Counted from the first letter of the stretch, positions 45,637 through 54,619 are shown. The stretch: DNA of 64,000 nucleotides from DATLED01 sp963750255 (GCA_963750255.1 CAVVPZ010000008.1:310001-374000), one strand, 5' to 3'. Notes: a model not told the origin generated them from the letters alone. Made by a program: numbers and translations.

Positions 45637-46515
45637 TCACGCGGCCAAAGGGCGTTGGTGGGCGCGGAGCGCGAGAGCGGACAGCCGTCGAGCGGTGTGG
45701 TGGGGGTGGTCGACGCATTCGCTCCAGGAGAAGCGTCCTGGCAGCCAGCCGGTGGCCGCCACGATCGCCGTCTCCCGGCTGGCGTCGTACACAGGTTGGC
45801 CGAGGTGGTGTTCGCCGTCGAGTTCGATGAACAGCCCCAGCTCCGGCCAGGCGAGGTCGACCCGGGCGACGAACGCGCCGCGGTGGTCGTAGACCTCGAC
45901 CTGACGCTGCGGCGGCGGCAGGAAGGGCACCAGTCGGGCGATCTGTACGAAGGCCGTCTCGAGGTAGCTCTCGGTGGGCGGCGCACCGGCCGGCCGAATC
46001 ATCAGCACCCGCCGGATTCGGCGCGTGCCCTTGATCCGTTGACGGCCGAGGTGAGGTAGTTCGTCGATCAAACCCTCGACCGTCGTGAGCTTCATCCGTA
46101 GCGCGGATTCGAGCGCCCGCTCCCACGGGTCGTCGGGCAGCCGATGGGCGAGGTCGACCAGGGTCTGGATCCCGTCGGCGCATCGGAATCCGGCCACTTC
46201 CACGATGCGGTCAGGAGCGAGGAGTCGATGTCGCAGCCCGCGGACGTTGGTGGCTGCTGACCGGTCGACAGTGACGTCGGGAACGGCGGCGGCGCCTTCG
46301 TCGAGACGGTGGAGGAGCGCCGCCAGCCGCCCGCTCACCACGCCATCGGTGGCCACCGCCGCCCCGAGGGCTCGCTCGAGGTCGGTGGCCGGGCCCGGTC
46401 CGGCGCGGTACAGGTCGCGCCCGACCGAATGGATCCGTCCTCCGGCGACGGCGGCTCGCAGCTGCGCCCGGGTCCGTCCGCTCCTCGCTCCTACAAAGAA
46501 CTCGTCGGCATGCAT
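45637..46515 (-). CDS. AbiEi-like/DUF559 nuclease-fold protein
   Basis: 292 residues, ATG 46515. The N-terminal part (RSGRTRAQLRAAVAGGRIHS, LYRAGPGPATDLERALGAAV, VVSGRLAALLHRLD) resembles the AbiEi-type antitoxin winged-helix region. The C-terminal part RVDLAWPELGLFIELDGEHH has the D...E-x-D-G-x-x-HH pattern of DUF559/Vsr-like restriction-fold nucleases. Such proteins are common in actinobacteria, function unknown. It is bracketed by two copies of a 56-bp repeat, hinting at mobility. Confidence 0.75.
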   Translation of the reverse strand: MHADEFFVGARSGRTRAQLRAAVAGGRIHSVGRDLYRAGPGPATDLERALGAAVATDGVVSGRLAALLHRLDEGAAAVPDVTVDRSAATNVRGLRHRLLAPDRIVEVAGFRCADGIQTLVDLAHRLPDDPWERALESALRMKLTTVEGLIDELPHLGRQRIKGTRRIRRVLMIRPAGAPPTESYLETAFVQIARLVPFLPPPQRQVEVYDHRGAFVARVDLAWPELGLFIELDGEHHLGQPVYDASRETAIVAATGWLPGRFSWSECVDHPHHTARRLSALALRAHQRPLAA

Positions 46516-46533
46516 CGTTGGTGTTGCCCTTCC

Positions 46534-46589
46534 GGTCGTTCGAACGTGTTGCCGTGGCCGTGGCGGCGGCCGCAGGAGCCACCGCAACG
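46534..46589 (+). repeat. 56-bp REP-like repeat, copy 2
   Basis: Direct repeat of 45531-45586 (45/56 identical, same orientation). The arms GTTGCCGTGG and CCACCGCAAC are complementary with one mismatch. It begins 19 bases upstream of the DUF559-type gene's start codon, so it may also carry that gene's promoter. Confidence 0.72.
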
Positions 46590-46661
46590 CGAGGGGAGTG
46601 GGGGAAGGGCGGGTGTGGGACGAACGGTAGAGCGAGGGTGAGACGGCCCGGCAGGAGGCGG

Positions 46662-47204
46662 TCAGCCCTGGCGGGCGGCCCGCAGCGAGCGTCCGATGTC
46701 GAGCAGGTGATGCTGGCCCTCGTGGACGGCTCGCTCGGCCAGCACCCGCACCGTGCGCTCGGCGCCCGACCCGTCGCTCGAGAGCCCGACGGCGGACCAC
46801 TCCTCGGTCTCGAGGCCGTCGAGGCGAAGGGAGAGGGTCTCGGCTTCGATGGCGATGGCGTCGGCCACCTTGCCCGGGTCTTCGTCGCGGGAAGCCGGGT
46901 CGCCCTCGGCCAACGAGGCGCCATCGAGCACGGGACGGTGTTCGGCGAGGACGCGTTCGATGCGAGCTCGATAGAAGGCGAGGACGTCGCGGACGTGGGC
47001 GGCGTACTCGAGCGCCGACCAGACGCCGGGTGCCGGACGCTGGCGCAAGATCTCGCCGCCGTTCTCGCCGGGAAGCAACCGCGTGAGCGGCGCTCGATAC
47101 TTGCGGGCGAGCTTCCCTGTCGCCTCGACGAGGTCGTCGTCGGAGAGCGACCCGGCGTCGAAGCCGCACTCGTCGCAATGAAACGTCCGCTCGGGAGGGA
47201 ACAT
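46662..47204 (-). CDS. DinB-like metal-binding protein with N-terminal Cys motif
   Basis: 180 residues, ATG 47204. Residues 1-20 hold FHCDECGFDAG, a C-x2-C motif suggestive of half a zinc ribbon. The four-helix DinB/YfiT fold follows: GVWSALEYAAHVRDVLAFY and RVLAERAVHEGQHHLLDIG supply the usual three histidines. Family members are metal-dependent thiol transferases (mycothiol, bacillithiol); mycothiol-dependent activity is plausible in an actinobacterium. Divergent from the DUF1353 gene. Confidence 0.82.
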   Translation of the reverse strand: MFPPERTFHCDECGFDAGSLSDDDLVEATGKLARKYRAPLTRLLPGENGGEILRQRPAPGVWSALEYAAHVRDVLAFYRARIERVLAEHRPVLDGASLAEGDPASRDEDPGKVADAIAIEAETLSLRLDGLETEEWSAVGLSSDGSGAERTVRVLAERAVHEGQHHLLDIGRSLRAARQG

Positions 47205-47241
47205 CCCGACACGGTAGGCCCCGCCGCGAGAGGCTGACCTG

Positions 47242-47832
47242 ATGGGATTCGAAGGCGAGAGCAAGGTGGTGGTCGAACAAGTCGACGACACCAACTGGGT
47301 GACCCGCGAAGAGCTTCGCTATCGAGGCAACGACCAAGAGTTCGTCGTGCCGTCGGGAACGGCGACCGATTTCGCCTCGGTGCCGCGCGTCTTCGTGTGG
47401 TTGCTGCCTCGGTACGGGCGCTACACGAAGGCGGCGATTCTCCATGATCACCTCTGGCGCAACCTGGCCGCCGACGGGTCCATCAGCTGGGTTGACGCCG
47501 ATGCGCTGTTCCGCCGGGCCATGCGCGACCTCGGTGTGCCCTTCCTCCGCCGTTGGCTGATGTGGGCCGCTGTCCGTTGGGCGGCGTTGCTCAAGCCGGG
47601 AGGGCGCTCAGGATGGTGGCGCGAGGCGTGGCGGGTCGTGTTGCTCACGGCTGTGGCGGCGCCGATCGTGGTGCCACCGGCTGCGGCCGTCGTCGTCGCG
47701 CTGGCGATGTTCTACGTCGTCGAATGGGTGTTGTACGTGTTCCTCGAGGTGCACAAGCTGGCCCGGCGCCGGCTCGGCCGACCGACCCCGAAAGCCGTCA
47801 ACCCTCCCGAGGTGGAGTGGAAGGCGCAGTGA
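47242..47832 (+). CDS. DUF1353 protein with C-terminal membrane segment
   Basis: 196 residues, ATG 47242. FVVPSGTATDFASVPRVFVW and YTKAAILHDHLWRNLAADG are the conserved DUF1353 core (GT-x-TDFASVP and HD). Residues about 135-168 are hydrophobic (VVLLTAVAAPIVVPPAAAVV, ALAMFYVVEWVLYVFLEV), giving one or two transmembrane helices not usual in phage-borne members. Function unknown. Convergent overlap of about 35 bases with the nitroreductase. Confidence 0.8.
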   Translation: MGFEGESKVVVEQVDDTNWVTREELRYRGNDQEFVVPSGTATDFASVPRVFVWLLPRYGRYTKAAILHDHLWRNLAADGSISWVDADALFRRAMRDLGVPFLRRWLMWAAVRWAALLKPGGRSGWWREAWRVVLLTAVAAPIVVPPAAAVVVALAMFYVVEWVLYVFLEVHKLARRRLGRPTPKAVNPPEVEWKAQ

Positions 47833-48430
47833 CGATCGGAGGCCGCCACTCGACGACGAGGTCGGCGATCGAGGGCTCGTTGGCCGGCTTCTCGCCGCCT
47901 TCGTGGGGGGTGCCGATGTAGAGGAATCCGATGATGGCGTCGTGCTCGTCGAGTCCGATGGACCGCTTGACATTGGGGTCGGACACCGGGTCGCCCGTGC
48001 GCCACATCGAGCCGTACCCCAGCGCCGTCGCCGCAAGGAGAAGGTTTTGCGCCGCGGCGTGGCCGGCACCGACTTGGTCTTCCCACGGGATCTTGTCGTC
48101 GTGTTGATGGCGAACGCAGACGATGATGACCAAGGGCGCCCGGTTGAGCTTGGTGCGCTCCTTGGAGAGCCGGGCCGGCTCGGGTTGGGCGCCGGCCCGT
48201 CGCACGCGGCGGAGGTAGGCCTCGGCCAACACGCCACCGAAGGCCTCCTTGGGCTCGTCGCGGAGCACGACGAATCGCCACGGTCGCAGTTCACCGTGAT
48301 CGGGCGCGGCGGCCGCGGCCCGCAGCATCGTGTCGAGCTCGCCGTCGGTGGGAGCGGGCTCGGTCAGGCGGCCGATCGACCGGCGCCGGAAGAGGAGGTT
48401 GATCTCCTCGGCGCGGTGTTCACCAGCCAC
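47798..48430 (-). CDS. Nitroreductase family protein
   Basis: 210 residues from GTG 48430. FMN-binding signatures are RRRSIGRLTEPAPTDGELDT, AAAAAPDHGELRPWRFVVLR and AAAQNLLLAATALGYGSMWR, placing it in the YdjA-like branch. It would reduce nitro or enone substrates with NAD(P)H. It overlaps the end of the upstream MBL hydrolase gene by 11 bases and is probably co-transcribed. Confidence 0.9.
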   Translation of the reverse strand: MAGEHRAEEINLLFRRRSIGRLTEPAPTDGELDTMLRAAAAAPDHGELRPWRFVVLRDEPKEAFGGVLAEAYLRRVRRAGAQPEPARLSKERTKLNRAPLVIIVCVRHQHDDKIPWEDQVGAGHAAAQNLLLAATALGYGSMWRTGDPVSDPNVKRSIGLDEHDAIIGFLYIGTPHEGGEKPANEPSIADLVVEWRPPIVTAPSTPPREG

Positions 48431-49031
48431 GGTCCACCCACTCTTGGAGGTGTGGTCGCTCGGCGCCGATCGTGGTGTCGTCGCCGTGGCCGGGCATCAC
48501 GATGGTGGCCGGGTCGAACTTGGAGAAGATGCGTTCGTCGATCGAGGTGATGATCTGGGTGAACGAACTCCCGGGGAACTTGGTCGCTCCCGGCCCGCCG
48601 GGGAAGAGCGTGTCGCCCGACAACAGGACGGGCGACCCCTCGATGGCAAAGCACATCGACCCGGGGGTGTGGCCGGGGGTGGCGATGGTACGAAGCCGTA
48701 GGCGGCCGACTTCGATGACCGAGTCGTCTTCGAGCACGAAGTCGTAGGACGGCAGCATCTCGGCGTCGGCCGCTGTGACGCCCACCTCGTAGCCGGCGTC
48801 GCGCACCGCGGGGACTGCCTGGATGTGATCCCAGTGGCCGTGCGTCTCGAGCACCTTGCGCACGCCGAGGCTCTGGCACAACTCGAGGAGGAGGTCGTGT
48901 TCGTTGGCTGCATCGAGGAGCACGGCCTCGCCGGTGGCTTTGCAACGCACGACGAACACGTTGTTCTCGACCGGTCCGACGACGACCTTGTGGATCTCGA
49001 CGTCAGTGTCCTCGTAGTGCAGGGTTCCCAT
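48420..49031 (-). CDS. MBL-fold hydrolase, glyoxalase II-like
   Basis: 203 residues, ATG 49031. Metal ligands: LETHGHWDHIQAVPAV (H-x-H-x-D-H), ATPGHTPGSMCFAIEG, LLSGDTLFPGG and VMPGHGDDTTIG. Length and motifs fit small glyoxalase II-like or persulfide-dioxygenase-like proteins. VGPVENNVFVVRCKATGEAV is the typical first hairpin. The substrate is probably a thioester or persulfide; not determined. Confidence 0.88.
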   Translation of the reverse strand: MGTLHYEDTDVEIHKVVVGPVENNVFVVRCKATGEAVLLDAANEHDLLLELCQSLGVRKVLETHGHWDHIQAVPAVRDAGYEVGVTAADAEMLPSYDFVLEDDSVIEVGRLRLRTIATPGHTPGSMCFAIEGSPVLLSGDTLFPGGPGATKFPGSSFTQIITSIDERIFSKFDPATIVMPGHGDDTTIGAERPHLQEWVDRGW

Positions 49032-49080
49032 CCCTCCATCCTCGCAGCGCCGCCGGCGCCCCGCCGCAGAGCGAGACCAT

Positions 49081-49497
49081 TTACACGGGCGCGATGACCT
49101 CGAAGCCGAGGCCGGCGGCGGCGGGAATCTGGTGGCGGTCGAACGTGAGATAGCGAACGGGGCGTGGCAGACGATCGGCGGCGGCGAGGTGGACGGCGTC
49201 GACGACTCGGAGGGCGAACGAGGCGCCGATCTCGACGGCCCGGCCGAGGCATCGGTCATCGACGGGCACGACGGCGAACGCGTCCCAGTCGTCGCGGAAG
49301 GCCGACCACAGTCGAGCTTGTTGCCGTGGCCCGGAGGCGAGGTGATGGAGGGCGACCATGACCTCGGTGCGGGCGAGGGCCGAGGCAACCCATGCGCCGT
49401 CGGCTCGCTCCATCGAGTCGATCACGAGTCGTCGGCCCGGCTCGTCGAGGTAGCGCTGGACGAGGGCGGACGTGTCGACGAAGAGCGCGGCCGTCAT
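49081..49497 (-). CDS. PIN-domain ribonuclease toxin (VapC-like)
   Basis: 138 residues, ATG 49497, overlapping the antitoxin stop. Acidic active-site residues appear in LFVDTSALVQRYLDE, ALARTEVMVALHHLA, LRVVDAVHLAAADR and LTFDRHQIPAAAG. A Mg-dependent RNase that would cut tRNA or rRNA when freed from its antitoxin. Confidence 0.9.
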   Translation of the reverse strand: MTAALFVDTSALVQRYLDEPGRRLVIDSMERADGAWVASALARTEVMVALHHLASGPRQQARLWSAFRDDWDAFAVVPVDDRCLGRAVEIGASFALRVVDAVHLAAADRLPRPVRYLTFDRHQIPAAAGLGFEVIAPV

Positions 49498-49763
49498 GCG
49501 CCTCGCAGTTCGTCGAGGACCCGGGCGGCGCGGGCGTCGATGGGCAACAGCACGGGCTCGGGTGCGGCGGGGTGGTCGAGGCGGCCGGGTGGCACGACGA
49601 GGCCGGCGGCCACGAGGTCGTCGAGCGTGACCCCGTTCTCCGACGGCGTGATCGGTCCGAGCACGGCGACAGGCACCCCATCGGAGGTCACCACCACCCG
49701 CTCGCCGGACGCAGCCCGGCGCACGATGGCGGCCACGTTGTTGCGGAGCTCGCGAATGCCCAC
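49494..49763 (-). CDS. Phd/YefM-type antitoxin
   Basis: 89 residues from GTG 49763. VGIRELRNNVAAIVRRAASG followed by ERVVVTSDGVPVAVLGPI is the standard Phd/YefM DNA-binding N-terminus. The C-terminal half (about 45-89) would wrap the toxin. The stop overlaps the PIN toxin's ATG (ATGA). This pair is expected to autoregulate, but I see no clear operator palindrome. Confidence 0.88.
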   Translation of the reverse strand: MGIRELRNNVAAIVRRAASGERVVVTSDGVPVAVLGPITPSENGVTLDDLVAAGLVVPPGRLDHPAAPEPVLLPIDARAARVLDELRGA

Positions 49764-49928
49764 GCGAGCCAGGTGGACGAGATCGTCGCTTCCCCCCGGG
49801 CTTTCCGTCACGAACGGTCGCCCCGGCGCATGTTTCTGCCGGAAAGGTGGGGGGGTTGGAGGGGGCGTAGCACGCGTGTACACGGTAGCACTGGACGTCG
49901 TTCGAGTCCCGAAGTACGTTTCCGGCCC

Positions 49929-51044
49929 ATGAACTTCGCCTTTTCTGAAGAGCAGGAAGAGCTGCGCAAGAGCGTTCGCCGCTTCCTCGAATCCAAGAGC
50001 CCCGAGACCGCCGTCCGCGAGTTGATGGAGACGACCGAGGGGTACGACACCGCCGTCTGGACCCAGATGGGCCAGGAGCTCGGCCTCCAGGGTCTCGCCA
50101 TCCCCGAGGAGTACGGGGGCTCGGGCTACACGTACGTCGAGCTCATCATCGTGCTCGAGGAGATGGGCCGCGCCCTGCTGGCCGCGCCCTACTTCGCCAC
50201 CGTCGCACTGGCGGCCAACGCCCTGTTGACCTCCGACGACGATGCGGCCAAGAAGGATCTGCTCCCCGGCATCGCCGCCGGCGACACCATCGCCACGCTG
50301 GCCATCACCGAGGACAACGGCCGTTGGGACCTCGACGCCGTGTCACTGACGGCAAAGAAGTCGGGTGACGGCTACACCCTCGACGGTCACAAGATGTTCG
50401 TCATCGACGGCCACAACGCGAACCTGATCCTGGTGGCGGCCAAGACCGACGCCGGCCTCAGCCTTTTCGCCGTCGACGGCGATGCCTCGGGCCTCACCAA
50501 GACGCCGCTGTCGACGATGGACCAGACCCGCAAGCAGGCCCGCCTCGAGTTCGCCGGCACGCCCGCCCGTCTGGTCGGCACCGATGGTGGCGCCACCGCC
50601 GGACTGCAGAAGACCCTCGACCTCGCCGCCGTGGCGCTGGCCGCCGAGCAGGTCGGTGGCGCGCAGAAGTGCCTCGACATGTCGGTCGAGTACGCCAAGG
50701 TCCGCGTGCAGTTCGGTCGTCCGATCGGTTCGTTCCAGGCCATCAAGCACAAGTGCGCAGACATGCTGCTCGAGGTCGAGTCGGCCAAGTCCGCCGCGTA
50801 CTACGCAGGTTGGGCCGCCGCTGACGACTCCGAGGAGCTCCCGGTCGTGGCCTCGCTGGCCAAGGCCTACTGCTCCGATGCCTACTTCCACGCCTCGGCC
50901 GAGAACATCCAGATCCACGGTGGTATCGGCTTCACGTGGGAGCATCCCGCCCACCTCTACTTCAAGCGGGCGAAGTCGTCCGAGCTCCTGCTCGGCGATC
51001 CCACCTATCACCGCGAACTGCTCGCTCAGCGCATCGGCCTGTAG
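49929..51044 (+). CDS. Acyl-CoA dehydrogenase, steroid/FadE-like type
   Basis: 371 residues, ATG 49929. MNFAFSEEQEELRKSVRRFL, GLAIPEEYGGSGYTYVELII, VRVQFGRPIGSFQAIKHKCA and IHGGIGFTWEHPAHLYFKRA are characteristic. The C-terminal block reads LLGDPTYHRELLAQRIGL in place of the EGT-type motif, as in FadE subunits that act in pairs on CoA-linked side chains in actinobacteria. A partner FadE gene is not adjacent. A strong hairpin follows 17 bases after the stop. Confidence 0.9.
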   Translation: MNFAFSEEQEELRKSVRRFLESKSPETAVRELMETTEGYDTAVWTQMGQELGLQGLAIPEEYGGSGYTYVELIIVLEEMGRALLAAPYFATVALAANALLTSDDDAAKKDLLPGIAAGDTIATLAITEDNGRWDLDAVSLTAKKSGDGYTLDGHKMFVIDGHNANLILVAAKTDAGLSLFAVDGDASGLTKTPLSTMDQTRKQARLEFAGTPARLVGTDGGATAGLQKTLDLAAVALAAEQVGGAQKCLDMSVEYAKVRVQFGRPIGSFQAIKHKCADMLLEVESAKSAAYYAGWAAADDSEELPVVASLAKAYCSDAYFHASAENIQIHGGIGFTWEHPAHLYFKRAKSSELLLGDPTYHRELLAQRIGL

Positions 51045-51060
51045 TCCAGATCCGTCTTCG

Positions 51061-51098
51061 GTGAACGCACAGGCCGACACTCCGGCCTGTGCGTTCAC
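51061..51098 (+). terminator. Perfect 16-bp hairpin
   Basis: GTGAACGCACAGGCCG (51061-51076) pairs exactly with CGGCCTGTGCGTTCAC (51083-51098) around a 6-nt loop. It lies 17 bases after the acyl-CoA dehydrogenase stop and overlaps the only in-frame start candidate of the next gene. Confidence 0.7.
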
Positions 51099-52381
51099 GA
51101 AACGGCGGATCGTCGTCGCTTCGGCGGCGTATCTCGGCGACGTGGCGCCCTACATTCCGGTCGCCGAGCGACTGGCCGACGCCGGCCACGATGTGACGTT
51201 CCTCGCCCCGGAGGGTTTCCGTTCGGTGCTCGAGGGACGTCGCTTCGCGTACGCCGCCTATCCGCTCGACTGCTCGTCGGCCGGGATGCACGCCGACCCG
51301 CGGCATGAGCGGCTGATGCGTCACCCCTATGCCAACGTCACCCGGCTCGGTCGCTACTGGATGGGGAAAGCGTTCGCCGATGATCCGGCGAGGGCGACCG
51401 AGTGCCTCGAACAGGTGTTGACCGGGGCCGACGTGTTGGTCACGCACCCCACATTCGGGGCGGTGGCCATTCCCGTCGCCCACGGCTACGGCGTGCCCGT
51501 GGCCGTCGGTCATCTGTTCCCGATGATGGTGCCCACGGCATCGTGGAGTCCGCCCCTGGGCTCCCGGTCGCCGAACCTCGGCCGCACCGCCAACCGCCTG
51601 GCCTGGAAGGCCCTGTTCGCCGGATCCGGACCCGTCTTCCACGACGGAGACGTCAACCGCTTGCGGGCCAGGTACGGTCAACCGCCGCTTCGGGGCAACG
51701 CCGGACGGGCGTGGCAGGAGGCTGACCGCACCGTGTTGCTGGTGTCTCGTCACTATTACGGCGATGCCGCTGCGGACTGGCCGGTGACGACGTGGGGCGG
51801 GTTCTCCGTCTGGGACGGCGGAGGCGCGGTCCCCGCCGAGGTGACGGAGTTCGTGGACGCCGACCCCGACGATCCGCCGGTGTTGGTCACGCTCGGCACC
51901 AGTGCGGCCAGCGGAGCCGGAGACGCAGTTCGCCCGCATCGCCGGCGATATCGCCGCTCTGGGGCTGCGGTCGTTGTCGTTGGTCGGTGATGCCAAGAAC
52001 CTGGCCTCGCTCGATGACCGTCTCGGGCCGACAACGTGCGCGGCCACCTTCGCACCACTGGTCCCGTTGTTGCCCCGGTGCCGGGTGGCCGTCATCTCCG
52101 GCGCCCTGGGCGGACTGGCCGCTGCGCTCCACGCCGGCGTGCCCATGGTGGTCGTCCCCCAGTTGTTCGACCAGGTCTGGCACGGCCGCCGCATCCAGGA
52201 CCTCGGCCTCGGATTCGGCGTCCGTCGGGCTTCGGATGTCGCCGGTGCCGTCCGGACGATCGTGGCCGACCCGTCCTACGCCGAACGGTCGAAGGCCTTC
52301 GCCGCCCGCCTCGCCGACGAGGACGGTGCCGGTGCGTTGGCCGACGCTGCCCTCTCGCTCCTCACGAGGTCGGCGGCCTGA
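51061..52381 (+). CDS. UGT/MGT-like GT1 glycosyltransferase (one frameshift)
   Basis: About 440 residues. KRRIVVASAAYLGDVAPYIP, ERLADAGHDVTFLAPEGFRS and LVTHPTFGAVAIPVAHGYGV are the acceptor-side GT-B motifs. After an extra G near 51920 the donor domain follows: ETQFARIAGDIAALGLRSL and VAVISGALGGLAAALHAGVP, then MVVVPQLFDQVWHGRRIQDL. The expected ATG just before KRRIVV is absent; GTG 51061, inside the hairpin, is the only in-frame upstream start. The donor is probably a UDP- or TDP-sugar; the acceptor is unknown. Confidence 0.83.
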
Positions 52382-53246
52382 CCACGAAGGCGTTCGAAGT
52401 CCGGCCCCGCTCGTAGACGACCTCGACCCGTCCCCCGGCGGACCCGGCCGGTGTGGTGGTGTGCTTCTCGACGAGGTCGAACGGCGGGCTGCCGTCGGGC
52501 GGCTCCACCCGGTAGCGGTAGCGGTAGAGGCGCCGCCCCTTGATGGTCGTGTTGGTCGGGTCGAGCGCCTCCAGGACGGCCGGCGCGCGGCCGCCGTCGG
52601 CGAGCGCAGCCCGGTAGCGATGCTGGCGCTGAGCCGATCGCACGAGCATCACCAACCAGATGGTCAGGCCGATGAGGGCCATGAGTCCGAAGATGCCGGT
52701 CAGCAGGCGGTACACCGGCTCCCCGTCGAAGCAGGTAGCGGTGCCCCCTTCGGAGCTCTCACATGACGTGACCCGATAGGGAGTGTCGACGGCGAGCCAC
52801 CAGTAGGCGCCGTAGGCGGTCATTCCGACGAACGGGGCCACGATCACCAACGGCAGAAATCGGACGGAGTTCGTGGCCCACGTCGGCGGCTGGGACGGAT
52901 CGACCGATCCCCGTCTCCCGACGCTCGCCACGAGTGACAAGCCGAGGATCGCCACCCCGCCCGCGGCGGTGCCGAGGACGAACAGCGCCGGCAGCACCCG
53001 CCAGTGCGAGGCGAGGACTGCGCCGTCGGGGCCGAGGCAGACGAGGGGTGTGTTCCTCACCATCTCGGGCGGTTCGACGACGTGCGGGTAGCGCACCACC
53101 ACGGCTCCGTCCTGGGCCGAGGCCGGGCAGACGACCGGTGCCACCAAGGTCTGGAGGCCGGGCGACAACACGGTGGCGACAAACATGAACCCGAAGCCCA
53201 CCACGGCCGCGAGCGTGATCCGTTCGAGGCGGCTGAGCACGCTCAT
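52362..53246 (-). CDS. DUF3592-like membrane protein
   Basis: 294 residues, ATG 53246. About four transmembrane helices: ITLAAVVGFGFMFVATVLSP, VLPALFVLGTAAGGVAILGL, FLPLVIVAPFVGMTAYGAYW and LLTGIFGLMALIGLTIWLVM. Two extracytoplasmic loops each contain a Cys pair. The C-terminal cytoplasmic part (IKGRRLYRYRYRVEPPDG, VEVVYERGRTSNAFV) is a beta-rich DUF3592-like domain. Start overlaps the lipoprotein stop. Function unknown. Confidence 0.75.
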   Translation of the reverse strand: MSVLSRLERITLAAVVGFGFMFVATVLSPGLQTLVAPVVCPASAQDGAVVVRYPHVVEPPEMVRNTPLVCLGPDGAVLASHWRVLPALFVLGTAAGGVAILGLSLVASVGRRGSVDPSQPPTWATNSVRFLPLVIVAPFVGMTAYGAYWWLAVDTPYRVTSCESSEGGTATCFDGEPVYRLLTGIFGLMALIGLTIWLVMLVRSAQRQHRYRAALADGGRAPAVLEALDPTNTTIKGRRLYRYRYRVEPPDGSPPFDLVEKHTTTPAGSAGGRVEVVYERGRTSNAFVVRPPTS

Positions 53247-53902
53247 CCGGGAAACATCCGCAGGACGCTGCCGTCGGTCCGGAAGTCGATGCGTCCGGAG
53301 TGCCGGACATCGCTGACATAGACGCGGACGACGAGATCGGGTGTGAACGGCAGGTTCTTCTCGACGATCACGTGGCTGACCTTGGCGGTGGCCATCCCGA
53401 GTTCGGCCGGGGTGCGCTCGACCAGCGAGGGGATCACGCCCCAGTCGACTTCTGACTCGTGGAACCGGCTGGCGGGGTCGGGGTCGGCGAAGGCGCTTGG
53501 CCGGGGCGTGGGATCGTCGGCCGATGGGCCGCGCACGAACACGTTGTCGACGTCGCCGTTGGCGGCGACGGTCGTGACCGAGGCGTAGCCGTCGTAGAGG
53601 ACGACCGAGTCGAGACTCCGCTCGCCCGGGAGGCGCACTCGGGCGGCGGCGACGACAGCGGCACCGTCGCCGAATCCGACGCTCGGAGCCGCCGGAGCGG
53701 TGGCGCCGACGGTTCGTCGTTCAGTGACCCTGCCGGAGCCGTCGTCGCCGCCCGCGACACCCGCGAGTTGATCGGGAGGAGCGACCCCGTTGCGCTGCTC
53801 GAATTCGGCGCCCGACAACGGCGTCGCGCCGCATCCCGCCGACGTCGCTGACGCGACGGCGCACGCGACCACCAGCAGCCACCCCCGCACTGTGCCTGGC
53901 AT
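53243..53902 (-). CDS. Hypothetical lipoprotein
   Basis: 219 residues, ATG 53902. A lipoprotein signal WLLVVACAVASATSAGC has the lipidated Cys about residue 24. A mature, low-complexity stretch (about 30-65) precedes a globular C-terminal domain (RLPGERSLDSVVLYDGYASV, VRVYVSDVRHSGRIDFRTDG). No family recognised. Coupled to the DUF3592-like gene, so the two may form a membrane complex. Confidence 0.75.
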   Translation of the reverse strand: MPGTVRGWLLVVACAVASATSAGCGATPLSGAEFEQRNGVAPPDQLAGVAGGDDGSGRVTERRTVGATAPAAPSVGFGDGAAVVAAARVRLPGERSLDSVVLYDGYASVTTVAANGDVDNVFVRGPSADDPTPRPSAFADPDPASRFHESEVDWGVIPSLVERTPAELGMATAKVSHVIVEKNLPFTPDLVVRVYVSDVRHSGRIDFRTDGSVLRMFPG

Positions 53903-53940
53903 ACGTCGCGGAACGTAGTCGCTCGTAGGATGGCTGGCCC

Positions 53941-54375
53941 ATGGTTCTCGTCTATGTCCTGCTCGCGCTGGCCATCGCTTTCGCCATCGCCGCCGCTGTC
54001 GTCGGGCGCGAAGCTCGCCGGCTCGACGCCGAACCACCCCATCCCGTCTTCGATCCCGACGAGGCGGTCGAGTGGGTGGCCAACCATCTCCCGTTCGAGG
54101 TGAGTGCGGTGTTGAGTCATGACGACGTCCGCCGCATTCTCAACTGGAATCTCGAGTACTTCCGGGCCAAGGGCGTCAGCGGCAACGGGTCGACCCCGCA
54201 TCTCGAAGGACCGATCGTCGTCGGTGGCGCCGAGACCGTCGCGTACGTGCTCGACCAGGCCGACCGGGGCGGGCTCGAGGTGACGCCCGAGCAGGTGCTC
54301 GCCGTGCTCGACGCGCAGATGAGCTACCTCGAAGCCATCGGGGCAGTCGGGCCCGAAGCCGGCGAGAACCTGTAA
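53941..54375 (+). CDS. Small membrane-anchored protein of unknown function
   Basis: 144 residues, ATG 53941. An N-terminal transmembrane helix (VYVLLALAIAFAIAAAVVG) is followed by a cytoplasmic helical domain with DEAVEWVANHLPFEVSAVLS, DDVRRILNWNLEYFRAKGVS and VLAVLDAQMSYLEAIGAVG. It looks like a conserved actinobacterial protein, but I cannot name it. Confidence 0.75.
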   Translation: MVLVYVLLALAIAFAIAAAVVGREARRLDAEPPHPVFDPDEAVEWVANHLPFEVSAVLSHDDVRRILNWNLEYFRAKGVSGNGSTPHLEGPIVVGGAETVAYVLDQADRGGLEVTPEQVLAVLDAQMSYLEAIGAVGPEAGENL

Positions 54376-54445
54376 CACGGGGTTCACGAAAACCACTGGA
54401 TTCTCGGAAGCTGCGGGGTAACATCTGCGGCACCAGAGAAAGGAG

Positions 54446-54499
54446 GTGGTCCGACTGTCAGGTGAAAGTTTCGGGACTCTGGAGGTGGCTGGCCACTAG
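54446..54499 (+). CDS. Putative short leader peptide (VVRLSGESFGTLEVAGH)
   Basis: 17 codons if GTG 54446 is used, 14 if CTG 54455 (8 bases after AGGAGG). It ends TTEVAGH-like as LEVAGH with TAG at 54497-54499, and the antisense of its ribosome-binding site follows 12 bases later. The size, strong Shine-Dalgarno and RNA context suggest a leader peptide, but there is no proof of translation. Confidence 0.35.
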   Translation: MVRLSGESFGTLEVAGH

Positions 54500-54619
54500 G
54501 TCGGCTTGCTGGACCACCTGGGTTGGATACCCACCAGTACACCGCTCGAGACCGTCCTAGTCGGGAGTTGGTCCCACCCGACGCAACCCGGACGCTTGAG
54601 TCTTTCCGGCAACATCGAA

